Shown: positions 1 through 8,420, counted from the first letter of the stretch. The stretch: DNA of 64,000 bases from Rivularia sp. MS3 (GCA_019192545.1 JAHCMI010000028.1:32147-96146), one strand, 5' to 3'. Translations and numbers: made by a program. The notes: generated by a model from the sequence alone, not told the origin.

Positions 1-816
1 AGCTTTGCAAAAAAGGAGATTCGCCGAACTTTATTTAAAGCTGTGTCAATTCCGGGTTATCAAGTACCTTATTCTTCCCGAGAAATGCCGATTGCTCGCG
101 GTTTCGGTACTGGTGGTTTGCAAATTACTTTATCTTTATTAGGTCAAGAAGATGTATTAAAAGTTATTGACCAGGGCAGCGATGAGTCAGTAAATGCCGT
201 TAATATTCGCAACTTTATTTCTAAAACCTGTCCGGGAGTATCACTAACTAAACACACTCCAGAAGCGACGATAATTCAAACCCGTCATAGAATACCTGAA
301 TTTCCCTTGAAACTGGGGCAAATTTTAGTATTACAGGTTCCATATCCCGACCCATTAGTGATTGTAGAAAACAGCGAAGCCAAACGCAAACAAATGCATG
401 GTGAAGGTGACTATGCTCGATTGTGGGTCAAACTCTACGAAGACATGGTTCAGTTTTCTGAGATAACCATTTCTCATCGCTATCCTACCCGAATCAACGG
501 ACATTACGTTATCGACCCTTCTCCCATACCGCGTTTTGATGTACCAAAATTGCATCAAGTTCCAGGATTATATCTATTTGGAGCAGGACGGGAAAAGAAA
601 ATTTATGCAGTACCTCCATTTACTGACGCTCAACCGCTAACGTTTGATGATGTTCCTTTTCGAGTAGAAGATTTTAAAGACGCTAACGGAAATCGTCGTC
701 CCTGCAATCGCTGCGGTTCTACTGACAGTTATCTAGATGAATTTCTAGATGAAGAAGGTTGTCGAGTTTATCAGTGTTCTGATAGTGATTATTGCAACAG
801 TATGTTGAATAAATAA
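1..816 (+). CDS. phnJ: PhnJ, C-P lyase catalytic subunit (5' end outside window)
   Basis: This is the radical-SAM enzyme that breaks the carbon-phosphorus bond of alkylphosphonates attached to ribose, within the PhnGHIJ core complex. The frame is open from base 1, and the residues before the GTG at 43 still match the PhnJ N-terminus (KEIRRTLFKAV followed by SIPGYQVPY), so the real start lies upstream and about a dozen codons are missing. The family motifs FGAGREKKIYAVPPFT and YCNS are present. Cysteine codons at 703, 712, 775 and 793 line up with the three cluster ligands and the thiyl-radical cysteine of the E. coli enzyme; a further cysteine at 760 has no E. coli counterpart. phnK follows after 151 bp filled by a repeat. 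phnG, phnH and phnI are expected to the left. Confidence 0.95.
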   Translation, partial: SFAKKEIRRTLFKAVSIPGYQVPYSSREMPIARGFGTGGLQITLSLLGQEDVLKVIDQGSDESVNAVNIRNFISKTCPGVSLTKHTPEATIIQTRHRIPEFPLKLGQILVLQVPYPDPLVIVENSEAKRKQMHGEGDYARLWVKLYEDMVQFSEITISHRYPTRINGHYVIDPSPIPRFDVPKLHQVPGLYLFGAGREKKIYAVPPFTDAQPLTFDDVPFRVEDFKDANGNRRPCNRCGSTDSYLDEFLDEEGCRVYQCSDSDYCNSMLNK

Positions 817-830
817 TTAGTGATTTAACT

Positions 831-936
831 GGTTCCGAGCCTCTGGCTGGGAACCGATGATTGAAGGCTCTGCCTTCATCAGAATGCGAGGTAGAGCCTC
901 TGGGCTATGCATTCCCAGCCTGGAGACTGGGAACGA
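831..936. repeat. Dispersed cyanobacterial palindromic repeat
   Basis: This repeat-type sequence fills the phnJ-phnK gap. It is built from short palindromes: GGTTCCGAGCC with GGCTGGGAACC, and CCCAGCCTGGAGACTGGG near the 3' end. Repeats of this look are scattered between genes in cyanobacterial genomes. The RNA would fold into hairpins between two co-oriented genes and could affect transcript stability, but that is inference. Confidence 0.6.
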
Positions 937-967
937 GTCAATCTAAAATCTAAAATCCAAAATTTCA

Positions 968-1807
968 ATGCAGCCAATTCTAGAAGTACGGGAATTAACT
1001 AAGTTATACGGTAAAGGTTGTCCATCTTGTCTCGACAATACCGGTGCTGGAGCTAATACAAATATTTGTTCTGATTGTGGAACTGTTGTAGCTATGCAGC
1101 GAGTCTCTTTTGACCTTTATCCAGGAGAGATTCTGGGGATTATGGGTGAATCAGGAAGCGGTAAATCTACTTTAGTGAAATGTCTTTATTTTGACGAAAC
1201 ACCAACTGATGGTAAAGCGATTTTTTCTGACAAACGGGATAAAGATAAAGCCCAGAATGTGTTTCAACTTAACGCAGCTCAACAACGCTGGTTGAGAAAT
1301 CACCGTTTCGGCATGGTATATCAAAACCCCCATGCTGGGTTAAACTTTCGAGTTTCCGCTGGTGGTAATATCGCTGAAAGGCTTCTGATGTCGGACATTC
1401 TCAACTACAAACAAATTCGCGATCGCGCTCGAAATCTCTTGACTCGGACTGAGGTTTTACCGGAACGAATGGACGAATTACCATCAAACTTTTCTGGAGG
1501 AATGCAGCAGCGAGTCCAGATTGCTCGTGCTTTAGCAACTGACCCACCATTGTTGTTTCTAGATGAAGTCACGACAGGTTTGGATTTATCAGTACAAGCC
1601 AAAATTCTCGATTTAATTATGGAAATTCAGCAACAGCTACAGGTTGCGATGATAGTTGTTACCCATGATTTAGGAGTAATTCGGCTTTTAGCATCGCGGA
1701 CATTGGTAATGAAGTACGGACAAGTAGTAGAAACGGGATTAACAGACCAGGTTTTAGAAGACCCCCAACATGCTTATACTCAACAGTTAGTCGCATCAGC
1801 ACTTTGA
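968..1807 (+). CDS. phnK: PhnK, C-P lyase ABC-type ATPase
   Basis: ABC-family ATPase that binds the C-P lyase core complex; it is not a transporter component. Visible motifs are Walker A GESGSGKS, signature FSGGMQQR, Walker B LLFLDE followed by VTTGLD, and H-loop VTHDLG. The PhnK-typical stretches VSAGGNIAERL and VVETGLTDQVLEDPQHAYTQ are present. Compared with the E. coli protein there is an insertion of about 25 residues after the first beta strand (roughly residues 17-42), holding CPSC and, 15 residues on, CSDCG. These two CxxC pairs look like a metal-binding knuckle. The gene sits between phnJ and phnL on the same strand. Confidence 0.93.
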   Translation: MQPILEVRELTKLYGKGCPSCLDNTGAGANTNICSDCGTVVAMQRVSFDLYPGEILGIMGESGSGKSTLVKCLYFDETPTDGKAIFSDKRDKDKAQNVFQLNAAQQRWLRNHRFGMVYQNPHAGLNFRVSAGGNIAERLLMSDILNYKQIRDRARNLLTRTEVLPERMDELPSNFSGGMQQRVQIARALATDPPLLFLDEVTTGLDLSVQAKILDLIMEIQQQLQVAMIVVTHDLGVIRLLASRTLVMKYGQVVETGLTDQVLEDPQHAYTQQLVASAL

Positions 1808-1818
1808 ATTATCAATTC

Positions 1819-1969
1819 AGGACTTACGCAACGAAGATTTGTCATTGCGACCGAAACGAAGTGTAGGGAAGCAATCTCAGGATTGTTGCGTTAGCGGAGC
1901 GTGTCCGGTAGGACATATACTTCGCTATCGCTCGTAATGACGCAGTTACGTTGCTTTTGCGTAAGTCCT
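1819..1969. mobile_element. MITE-like element with 12-bp terminal inverted repeats
   Basis: A 151-bp sequence bounded by perfect 12-bp inverted ends, AGGACTTACGCA and TGCGTAAGTCCT. Its interior carries the dispersed block GCGTTAGCGGAGCGTGTCCG, parts of which recur near 39525 and, reversed, near 31610. It has no coding capacity and lies between phnK and phnL. The structure fits a non-autonomous element, but no target-site duplication was established. Confidence 0.6.
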
Positions 1970-1983
1970 ACAATTAACAACTA

Positions 1984-2010
1984 CCAATTACCCATTACCT
2001 ATTACCAAAT
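1984..2010. repeat. Heptanucleotide tandem repeats (STRR-like)
   Basis: Degenerate heptamers CCAATTA, CCCATTA and CCTATTA run head to tail just upstream of the phnL start at 2017. This is the short tandemly repeated repetitive sequence type common in heterocystous cyanobacteria. Confidence 0.6.
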
Positions 2011-2016
2011 ATATTT

Positions 2017-2757
2017 ATGCTCAAACATATTCATCAAAAACCAACTTCATCAATTAAAGATAATTCTGACTCAGACATTATTCTGCAAGTACAAGAACTA
2101 AAAAAAGAATTTAGCTTACACGAGCAAAATAAAGTTTTACCAGGTTTTCAAAGTATTTCGTTTAACGTTAAATTTGGAAAATTGACTGCTTTAGTAGGAA
2201 CTTCTGGAGCGGGTAAATCCAGCTTATTGAAATGTATTTATCGTACTTATTTATCTCAAAGCGGAAACATTAATTATCTTACAGTATCAGGGAATTGGCT
2301 CAACCTTGCTACTGTTAACGAATATGAAATATTAAATTTAAGATGTAAAGAAATAAGCTTTGTTACTCAATTTCTTCACTGTTTACCGCGTCAAACAACT
2401 TTAGATGTAGTAGCTAAACCGCTATTTGATTTAGGATACGAACGCAATCAAGCGATAGAAAAAGCAGTGATACTTTTACAAAAAATGCAGTTACCAGAAA
2501 GACTGTGGAAAATCTCTCCAGCCACTTTTTCGGGGGGAGAGAAACAACGGGTCAATTTAGCTCGGGGAATGATTATGAATCCGCGTTTGCTATTGCTCGA
2601 CGAACCCACAGCAAGCTTAGATGCAGATACCAGCCAATCAGTTATTGAATTAATTCAAAGCATCAAACAAACCGGTACCGGAATAATCGCAGTATTTCAC
2701 GACCCAGAATTAATTAAATTTCTCGCAGATGAGGTTGTCAAGGTTGAGTTAAATTAA
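2017..2757 (+). CDS. phnL: PhnL, C-P lyase ABC-type ATPase
   Basis: Second ABC-type ATPase of the C-P lyase pathway, associated with formation of the ribose 1-phosphonate triphosphate intermediate. Motifs: Walker A GTSGAGKSS, signature FSGGEKQRVNLARG, Walker B LLLLDEPTASLD, and a late His in VFHDPEL. The length of 246 residues is normal for PhnL. The first 25 residues are hydrophilic and poorly conserved, so the ATG at 2017 is the best but not a certain start. A heptamer array precedes it and a hairpin begins in its stop codon. Confidence 0.92.
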   Translation: MLKHIHQKPTSSIKDNSDSDIILQVQELKKEFSLHEQNKVLPGFQSISFNVKFGKLTALVGTSGAGKSSLLKCIYRTYLSQSGNINYLTVSGNWLNLATVNEYEILNLRCKEISFVTQFLHCLPRQTTLDVVAKPLFDLGYERNQAIEKAVILLQKMQLPERLWKISPATFSGGEKQRVNLARGMIMNPRLLLLDEPTASLDADTSQSVIELIQSIKQTGTGIIAVFHDPELIKFLADEVVKVELN

Positions 2758-2785
2758 ATGATTTTTATCAAAATAAAATCATTTA
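2755..2785 (+). terminator. AT-rich hairpin starting in the phnL stop codon
   Basis: An 11-bp perfect stem, TAAATGATTTT with AAAATCATTTA, begins at the phnL stop codon. No clear T-run follows, so it may be an RNA-stability hairpin instead of a true terminator. Confidence 0.3.
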
Positions 2786-2866
2786 AAAATTCGCTTTTAG
2801 CAATCTAAAAAGTAATTCCAAAAAGCAGTTAAATATCAGTTTGATTTTTGACGGGAAAATTAAATA

Positions 2867-2901
2867 CCTTTGACCTTTAACCTCTAACCTTTGACCTTTG
2901 A
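2867..2901. repeat. Five heptamers abutting the phnM start
   Basis: Five consecutive 7-bp units (CCTTTGA, CCTTTAA, CCTCTAA, CCTTTGA, CCTTTGA) end one base before the phnM ATG at 2903. The array occupies the position where a ribosome binding site would normally be. Confidence 0.75.
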
Positions 2902-2902
2902 A

Positions 2903-4051
2903 ATGAAAACCTATCTAACTAACGCTCGCTTAATTACCACAAATCAAGTAATCGAAGACGCTGGATTATTAATAGAAGACGGACAGATTGCTGCTATCAA
3001 TCCCGAATCTACCAGTAATATCAAATCAATTTCTCTAAACAATCAATATCTACTACCGGGATTAATTGACTTACATTGCGATGCGATTGAAACAGAAATC
3101 GAACCGCGTTCCAATGCTTTCTTTCCCGTTGATTTTGCAGTAGCTCAAACAGACCGAATTAATGCTGCTGTGGGGATTACTACTCCTTTTCATGCAATTT
3201 CCTTTTCTCATGAAGAGTTTGGAGTTCGTAACAATGAAATAGCCACTAAAATTGTACGCGCTCTGCATGATTATCAACCCCAACAATTAGTCAATAATCA
3301 AGTCCACTGTCGCTATGAAATTACCGACCCTACCGGTCTACCAATTCTGATTGACTTATTAGAAGAAAACGCAATTCATTTAATTTCCTTGATGGACCAT
3401 ACTCCCGGACAGGGACAGTTTAAAAGTTTGCAAGCATTTCAAGATTATTTGACTAAAAATCATAGTAAAACAGTAGCCGAAGCCCAGACAATAGCTCAAA
3501 GAAAAATTGACCAGGGAGTTTACACTCTAGAACGTGTCAAAACCTTGATTTCCAAAGCTTTATCTAAAGGTATTCAAATTGCTAGCCATGACGATGATAA
3601 CCCGGAAAGAATTATCAGCATGGAAGAATTAGGAGTACATATCAGCGAATTTCCTATCAATTTAGAAACCGCAATCGCAGCCCAAAAAAGCGGTTTAATG
3701 ACCGTATTTGGCGCACCAAATTTATTACGAGGACAAAGCCAAAGTGGTTCAATAAAAGCGATTGATGCCATAAAAAATCAAGTCTGTGATACTCTTTGTG
3801 GTGATTATTCACCTGCAAGTTTGTTAGCAGCAGCATTTCGGATTCCAGAGTTAGTAGATTGGTCATTACCCGAAGCTATAAAACTTGTAACCAGCAATCC
3901 AGCAAAAGCTGCAAATATGATGGATAGAGGTGAAATTGCTGTAGGTAAACGAGCCGATTTAATTGCTGTAAAACATGATAATAGCTTTCCTCAAGTGACA
4001 ACAACTTGGGTTGATGGAAGGGTTATTTATCAGTGTCACTATCATCAATAG
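2903..4051 (+). CDS. phnM: PhnM, ribose 1-methylphosphonate 5-triphosphate diphosphatase
   Basis: Amidohydrolase-family enzyme that removes pyrophosphate from the ribose phosphonate triphosphate made earlier in the pathway, giving the substrate of PhnJ. Visible signatures are PGLIDLHCDAIE (the PhnM form of the metal-binding HxD segment), ASHDDDNPERI, and GAPNLLRGQSQSG with GDYSPASLLAAAF. A TTG at 2891 is in frame, but it lies inside the heptamer array, so I use the ATG at 2903 (382 residues, normal length). The run phnJKLM is co-oriented. No other phn transport gene lies downstream. Confidence 0.93.
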   Translation: MKTYLTNARLITTNQVIEDAGLLIEDGQIAAINPESTSNIKSISLNNQYLLPGLIDLHCDAIETEIEPRSNAFFPVDFAVAQTDRINAAVGITTPFHAISFSHEEFGVRNNEIATKIVRALHDYQPQQLVNNQVHCRYEITDPTGLPILIDLLEENAIHLISLMDHTPGQGQFKSLQAFQDYLTKNHSKTVAEAQTIAQRKIDQGVYTLERVKTLISKALSKGIQIASHDDDNPERIISMEELGVHISEFPINLETAIAAQKSGLMTVFGAPNLLRGQSQSGSIKAIDAIKNQVCDTLCGDYSPASLLAAAFRIPELVDWSLPEAIKLVTSNPAKAANMMDRGEIAVGKRADLIAVKHDNSFPQVTTTWVDGRVIYQCHYHQ

Positions 4052-4168
4052 GTTGAAGAGTGGTAATTGTGTGGGTGTTTAATTATCTATTGTCTAAACT
4101 GTTATATTCATTCCTGTGTAAAAAAACTGGTAGTAAGAAATTAATTGGAATGACTATAATTCTTAATT

Positions 4169-4726
4169 CTAACTGTTCGCTGTTTTCAAACAAGGATTAA
4201 TATACTGCATAAAATGACTTAAAGAACTCGAAGGTTTATTGGCAACTTTTGCTTGGTCATCGTAAATCCTTAAATTTACAGCATCCAACCCATAAGGTAG
4301 ACTGATAAATTTAGTTGCAGCTTCTTGGGAAAATACGCCTCCCTGCAATTCTAAGCTTCGTTTCGATTCATGAGAAAGTTTTTGCCAATAATCGGGACTA
4401 CTAGCACATAGATAACGTTTTGCAGCAACATGCAATCGAATTGGTTCGGTTACAGCAGGTTCAAATAAATCGCGTAGTATAGGTAAAGCCCGATGTTCGT
4501 GGAAATCATTTAAACCTTCACGAGTTGGATGATTACCCAAATCATGAATTAAATGTCCAACATCGTGAAGTAAACAAGCAGTTATTAGTTCATTGCTTTT
4601 ACCAGCTTCACAGGCCAAAGTAGCGCATTGTAGAGCATGTTCCAACTGAGTTACAGCTTCACCACCATACATTTGAGAACCTTTTTGGTCAAACAAATTG
4701 ATAATAGTTTCTATAGAAATTTTCAT
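4169..4726 (-). CDS. PhnZ-like HD-domain phosphonate oxygenase
   Basis: HD-domain protein of the phosphonate-operon type. PhnZ uses a mixed-valent di-iron centre and O2 to cleave 2-amino-1-hydroxyethylphosphonate into glycine and phosphate. Diagnostic residues are conserved: Tyr20 and Glu23 (YGGE), His30 (LEHALQCA), His54-Asp55 (LLHDVGH), His76, His99 in HVAAKRYLCA, and Asp157 in YDDQAK. It faces phnM tail to tail and is divergent from the aminotransferase gene. No PhnY-type hydroxylase is in the window, so the substrate is unproven. The last codons and stop (TANS, TAG) lie in heptamer-type repeat sequence. Confidence 0.82.
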   Translation of the reverse strand: MKISIETIINLFDQKGSQMYGGEAVTQLEHALQCATLACEAGKSNELITACLLHDVGHLIHDLGNHPTREGLNDFHEHRALPILRDLFEPAVTEPIRLHVAAKRYLCASSPDYWQKLSHESKRSLELQGGVFSQEAATKFISLPYGLDAVNLRIYDDQAKVANKPSSSLSHFMQYINPCLKTANS

Positions 4727-5034
4727 CAGAAATTCTCGGCAGTTTGGAAACTCACGCTTGATATCTTACACCATTCTCAGTAGAAGATTTTCCATAACGC
4801 AGGTTGGGTTGAACCGCTACAAGACTTTCTATTACTTACCATGCTTCCTAGCCAGCGCAGGCGGGCTTTGTAATTGTAGCCACAGCCTTCCAGGCTGAAG
4901 GCGATTGAATTACAACATCTCTACATTAATTCATAAAAATTATTCATTCACTGACTGACCCACAATCAGATATGATGAGCAAATAATCAGCTTTACAGCA
5001 TCAGCAATCCTATTCAATATTCTGTGGTAAATTG
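4727..5034. repeat. Divergent intergenic region with a dispersed repeat
   Basis: About 300 bp between two divergent genes, so it should hold both promoters, though none stands out. From about 4853 it carries a repeat with the core GCAGGCGGGCTTTGT and then GTAGCC. The same repeat, in reverse, forms the 3' end of the glycosyltransferase gene at 12845-12878. Confidence 0.5.
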
Positions 5035-6213
5035 ATGCAAACACAACAGAAATCGGCGCAAAAGCCAAGCATTCGTCCCCAAAATCCTAATTTCTCTTCA
5101 GGTCCTTGTTCTAAACGTCCTGGTTGGTCTTTGTCAGCCTTAAATGATGCCACTGTCGGACGTTCTCACCGTTCCAAATTAGGTAAGGCAAAGTTAGCCG
5201 AAGCTATCGAGCTATCTAAGGAAATACTGCAAATTCCCAGCGATTATCGATTGGGTATTGTCCCGGCATCGGACACCGGCGCGGTGGAAATGGCGATGTG
5301 GACTTTATTAGGAGAGCGCGGCGTTGATGTTGTAGCTTGGGAAAGTTTTGGTAAAGGCTGGGTGACTGATGCAGTTAAACAGCTGAAGCTCAAAGATATC
5401 AATACTTATGAAGCCGATTACGGGCAAATTCCCGACCTCTCGGCAGTTGACACAGATAGAGATGTAGTGTTCACCTGGAACGGAACAACTTCTGGCGTTA
5501 AAGTTCCTGATGGTGATTGGATAAAAGATAATCGTCAGGGATTAACAATTTGTGATGCCACTTCTGCCGCTTTTGCGATGGAAATTCCTTGGCATAAAAT
5601 TGATGTTTTGACTTATTCCTGGCAGAAAGTCATGGGTGGAGAAGCTGCTCACGGTGTAATTATTTTATCGCCGAGGGCGGTTGCAAGATTAGAAAGTTAT
5701 ACTCCCGATAGACCTTTACCGAAAATTTTCCGGTTAACAAAAGGCGGTAAACTTATCGAAGGAATCTTTGAAGGCTCGACAATTAATACACCATCAATGT
5801 TGTGTGTTGAAGATGCAATTGATGGTTTAAAATGGGCGAAATCAATTGGCGGTTTATCAAAGTTGATTGAGCGTTCCAATAATAATTTACTAGTTTTAGA
5901 AGATTGGGTTGCTAAATCTGACTGGATTGATTTTCTCGTAGAAGATAAATCGCTTCGTTCCAACACTTCTATTTGTTTGAAGATTGTTGATAAATGGTAC
6001 AAATCTTTATCGAAAGACGAACAAGCAGCAAAAGCCAAAGAGTTAGTTGGTTTGATGGCTAAAGAAAAAGTTGCTTATGATATCGGTTCCTACCGCGATG
6101 CACCTCCAGGATTGCGTATTTGGGGTGGTGCGACAGTAGAATCAAAAGACATGGAAGCTTTAACCCACTGGTTGGATTGGGGTTTTAACCAGATAAAGCA
6201 GCAGGCCAGCTAG
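5035..6213 (+). CDS. serC: Phosphoserine aminotransferase, Methanosarcina type
   Basis: PLP-dependent class V aminotransferase converting 3-phosphohydroxypyruvate and glutamate to phosphoserine in serine biosynthesis. The N-terminal block [13 protein letters not shown], followed by [13 protein letters not shown], is typical of the Methanosarcina/alphaproteobacterial SerC subgroup. Lys198 in SWQKVMGGE is the expected Schiff-base lysine, and [15 protein letters not shown] carries the C-terminal substrate arginine. A TTG one codon upstream (5032) is possible; I chose the ATG at 5035. It is not obviously part of phosphonate catabolism and may be next to phn by chance. Confidence 0.88.
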   Translation: MQTQQKSAQKPSIRPQNPNFSSGPCSKRPGWSLSALNDATVGRSHRSKLGKAKLAEAIELSKEILQIPSDYRLGIVPASDTGAVEMAMWTLLGERGVDVVAWESFGKGWVTDAVKQLKLKDINTYEADYGQIPDLSAVDTDRDVVFTWNGTTSGVKVPDGDWIKDNRQGLTICDATSAAFAMEIPWHKIDVLTYSWQKVMGGEAAHGVIILSPRAVARLESYTPDRPLPKIFRLTKGGKLIEGIFEGSTINTPSMLCVEDAIDGLKWAKSIGGLSKLIERSNNNLLVLEDWVAKSDWIDFLVEDKSLRSNTSICLKIVDKWYKSLSKDEQAAKAKELVGLMAKEKVAYDIGSYRDAPPGLRIWGGATVESKDMEALTHWLDWGFNQIKQQAS

Positions 6214-6242
6214 TAAAATTATTTGTTTGTAAAGTAAATTTT

Positions 6243-6271
6243 AGAGACGTAGCATAGTGCTACGTTTCTAC
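6243..6271. repeat. Dispersed hairpin repeat GAGACGTAGCA
   Basis: An imperfect palindrome in which GAGACGTAGCA faces TGCTACGTTTCTAC. Closely related copies lie at 26784-26810 and 32564-32590, always next to a gene end, so this is a dispersed intergenic family. Confidence 0.65.
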
Positions 6272-6408
6272 TAGTCCTAGCAAAGGTTCGTAGTTGCGCT
6301 ACTCTACCAGAAAGCGCCGCTTACAGCGCCAAATATTCAGGACTTCAGCCTTTAGATACAAACAATGATTTATCCCTGACAACTAATGGAACAGACCACT
6401 CACTCTAC

Positions 6409-6491
6409 TTCACCACATTAATTATGCGGGGTGTTCCACAGTCGTCTTTAGACGACTTCGTTTATTAGACTGGGAATTCATTCCCAGGCGG
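6409..6491 (+). repeat. Double-hairpin dispersed repeat, copy A
   Basis: Copy A of the repeat family most visible in this window. It begins with ACTTCACCACATTAATTATG, then a hairpin (AGTCGTC with GACGACT), a spacer TTCGTTTATTAGAC, a second hairpin (TGGGAAT with ATTCCCA) and GGCGG. Related copies lie at 50917-51003, 53181-53268, 62876-63030 (two) and 63913-63952. The remainder of 6214-6829 has no recognisable gene. Confidence 0.7.
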
Positions 6492-6829
6492 ATTTGATAT
6501 CTACCCGGCAAAATTGATGTGGTTGAGTACTACATTAGGGAACTGAAGATATTTAAAAATAGTCCTACATTATATGGGTTTCGTTTCAAAAATCCATTGC
6601 GATCAATTACACAGATATTAATAGGACTTCTTCCGGGTTATACCTATGTTCGACCGTATCATATTAATAGTGGTAGCGGTAGATATTTCCTTTAAAACTA
6701 CCAGAAATTACAGGAAAAATTAACTATTAGTTTGAGCTTTTAGCCGCTATAAATATTAGAAAATTCCTGAATGTAGGGTGTGTTTATAGAAAAACAAAAA
6801 CATATTCATAGGTGACACGGGAGAAGTAA

Positions 6830-7483
6830 ATGAAAGATTCTACAGCAGTTCCATCACATTTTTCATTAGAAGAATGGGTAAATAATCCACTTAAAGATGC
6901 AGAAATTAGTGAAGATATTTTAGAAATAGATTGGATGGAAAATTCTGAAGATAACTCAAAATCTCTCAAAAAAATTGATGAGATTTATGAAGATGCCGAT
7001 GAAGCCTATGAAATTGAATGGGTAAATGAAGAATTAGGAGAACAAAGAACTTTAACGCTTAAACAAAGAAGAATTTTAGGTAATCTCTATTATTATTGGA
7101 GAAGTTATAAAGATTCTAGCGGACAAGGTGGGGAAGTCTACAATCACGTACCATGTCGCACAAAGATTCAAGGGCGATCGCCAGACGTTGCATACATTAC
7201 GCCACAATTAGCAAAGCATTTCGGCGAGCTTGAAGTATTCCCTCAAAGTTTTCCATTAATAGCCGAAGTAGCTTCCCCTGCTGACTTAGCAGAAGAATTA
7301 ATTGCTAAATCTCACGAATACTTACGTTCGGGAAGTGAAGAAGTTTGGCTAATTCTACCTGAAAACCGTTGGATTATTATAATTACGGAAAATCAAAAAC
7401 TTATTTTTGGCTCGGGAGATATTGTTTATACTCAAAGATTACTAAATGGTTTTAGCGTTGAAGTTGATGAATTATTAGGATGA
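6830..7483 (+). CDS. Uma2 family (DUF820) restriction-endonuclease-fold protein
   Basis: PD-(D/E)XK-fold protein of the Uma2 family, which is greatly expanded in cyanobacteria and of unknown physiological role. The fold signature is visible: Asp in RSPDVAYIT, Glu in PLIAEVASPAD, then the helix KSHEYLRSGSEEVWLI. The N-terminal part begins FSLEEWVNNP as usual but carries an acidic insertion of about 45 residues before EWVNEELGE. The gene is monocistronic, with repeats on both sides. Confidence 0.8.
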   Translation: MKDSTAVPSHFSLEEWVNNPLKDAEISEDILEIDWMENSEDNSKSLKKIDEIYEDADEAYEIEWVNEELGEQRTLTLKQRRILGNLYYYWRSYKDSSGQGGEVYNHVPCRTKIQGRSPDVAYITPQLAKHFGELEVFPQSFPLIAEVASPADLAEELIAKSHEYLRSGSEEVWLILPENRWIIIITENQKLIFGSGDIVYTQRLLNGFSVEVDELLG

Positions 7484-7539
7484 GAGGTAAAGAGTTAGGA
7501 GTTAGAAATCTTTTTTTTTAACGGAAGATTGCTGATTAT

Positions 7540-7573
7540 AAAAACCGCAGAGGCACAAAGTACGCGGAGGTAA
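7540..7573. repeat. Dispersed repeat ACCGCAGAGGCACAAAG
   Basis: A common cyanobacterial intergenic word (ACCGCAGAGGC, then ACGCGGAGG). A related reversed copy lies at about 60648-60675. A run of nine T at 7511-7519 precedes it. Confidence 0.5.
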
Positions 7574-7637
7574 GAAATAGGAGAGAAGTAATTGAAAAAA
7601 TAGCAAGGAATATTAACTACTTATTTGTATAAAAATA

Positions 7638-7654
7638 GGGAGCAAGATGCTCCC
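7638..7654 (-). terminator. Probable terminator of the cruP-side minus-strand genes
   Basis: A hairpin with a perfect 7-bp stem, GGGAGCA with TGCTCCC and a 3-nt loop. Read on the minus strand it is followed by TATTTTTATAC. It lies 35 bp past the stop of the membrane-protein gene ending at 7689, as expected for a rho-independent terminator. Confidence 0.5.
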
Positions 7655-7688
7655 ACTAATAACTTTTAACTGTTAACTGTTCGCTGAC

Positions 7689-8420
7689 TTACCTAAATCC
7701 AAAAATTTCTGAAACTGCTGCCACAATATCAAGATAAAAATTTCCTTGTACTTCGCGAAATAGTTCAAACTTAGTACCGGGAGCGCCAAAAAACGGTCTC
7801 AAAAACCATCCTAACTGCATACCAACGAAACCGTACAGTAACAACCAAGACCTCAAAATAGTTGTACGAGTACCCTTACCAACTTCATTTTGTTGGGAAA
7901 GTAGCTGCATTCCATCGTAAAGAAACTTCACCCCGAAAGAACCTGTAATCCCGAAAATAAACACGTTGAGAATTTTGAAAAATTGGTAAGAATCGGGTGT
8001 AGTAATTAAAAAGAATAAAGTTACCGGTGCAAAGCTAAAAAGCAACACGCTAATTACCGATACGGCAGTAAGTAACACCACAAAATGTTGCTTTAAAGTG
8101 CTACGGGAACCAAATAGAACATTGAAAAAGAATAAAGTCGGAAAGCAAATCATTAATGATAGTAAATAGAATGCAGGGAGCTTAATAGTACTAGTTAAAG
8201 CTTGCATCCACCCATGAGAAGCACCGATAATACCACCATATATTGCAAAGAAAATCGAGCTACAAACTAGTAGGGAATTAGTCTTACTCTGCAATCTAAT
8301 CTCCTGACGAATTTCTTCTAAAAAGCCTTGTCTATCGCGCAACAAACTAAGTAAAACATTAAAATGTTGGCTGCTTTGGAACTGAGTCTTTTTTTCCAGC
8401 GCTTTATTATCTTGATTCAT
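7689..8420 (-). CDS. Conserved cyanobacterial multi-pass membrane protein, paralog 1
   Basis: 243 residues with an N-terminal charged helix (LLRDRQGFLEEIRQEIRLQ) followed by about six hydrophobic segments. Conserved-looking stretches are GASHGWMQAL, FSFAPVTLFF and QLGWFLRPFFGAPG. No enzymatic motif is visible and the function is unknown. Proteins like this are sometimes labelled actin-binding WH2 proteins in databases, which the sequence does not justify. It is about half identical by eye to the neighbour at 8665-9369, so the pair is a tandem duplication, with cruP upstream on the same strand. Confidence 0.7.
   Translation of the reverse strand: MNQDNKALEKKTQFQSSQHFNVLLSLLRDRQGFLEEIRQEIRLQSKTNSLLVCSSIFFAIYGGIIGASHGWMQALTSTIKLPAFYLLSLMICFPTLFFFNVLFGSRSTLKQHFVVLLTAVSVISVLLFSFAPVTLFFLITTPDSYQFFKILNVFIFGITGSFGVKFLYDGMQLLSQQNEVGKGTRTTILRSWLLLYGFVGMQLGWFLRPFFGAPGTKFELFREVQGNFYLDIVAAVSEIFGFR

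Noticed and set aside
1895..1969. Short plus-strand ORF upstream of phnL (1901-2101)
   Set aside because: It consists of MITE and heptamer sequence and overlaps phnL in another frame.
2867..2901. Pho box upstream of phnM
   Set aside because: One unit (TTTAACCT) fits the consensus, but the periodicity is 7 bp, not 11 bp, so it is a heptamer array and not a Pho box.
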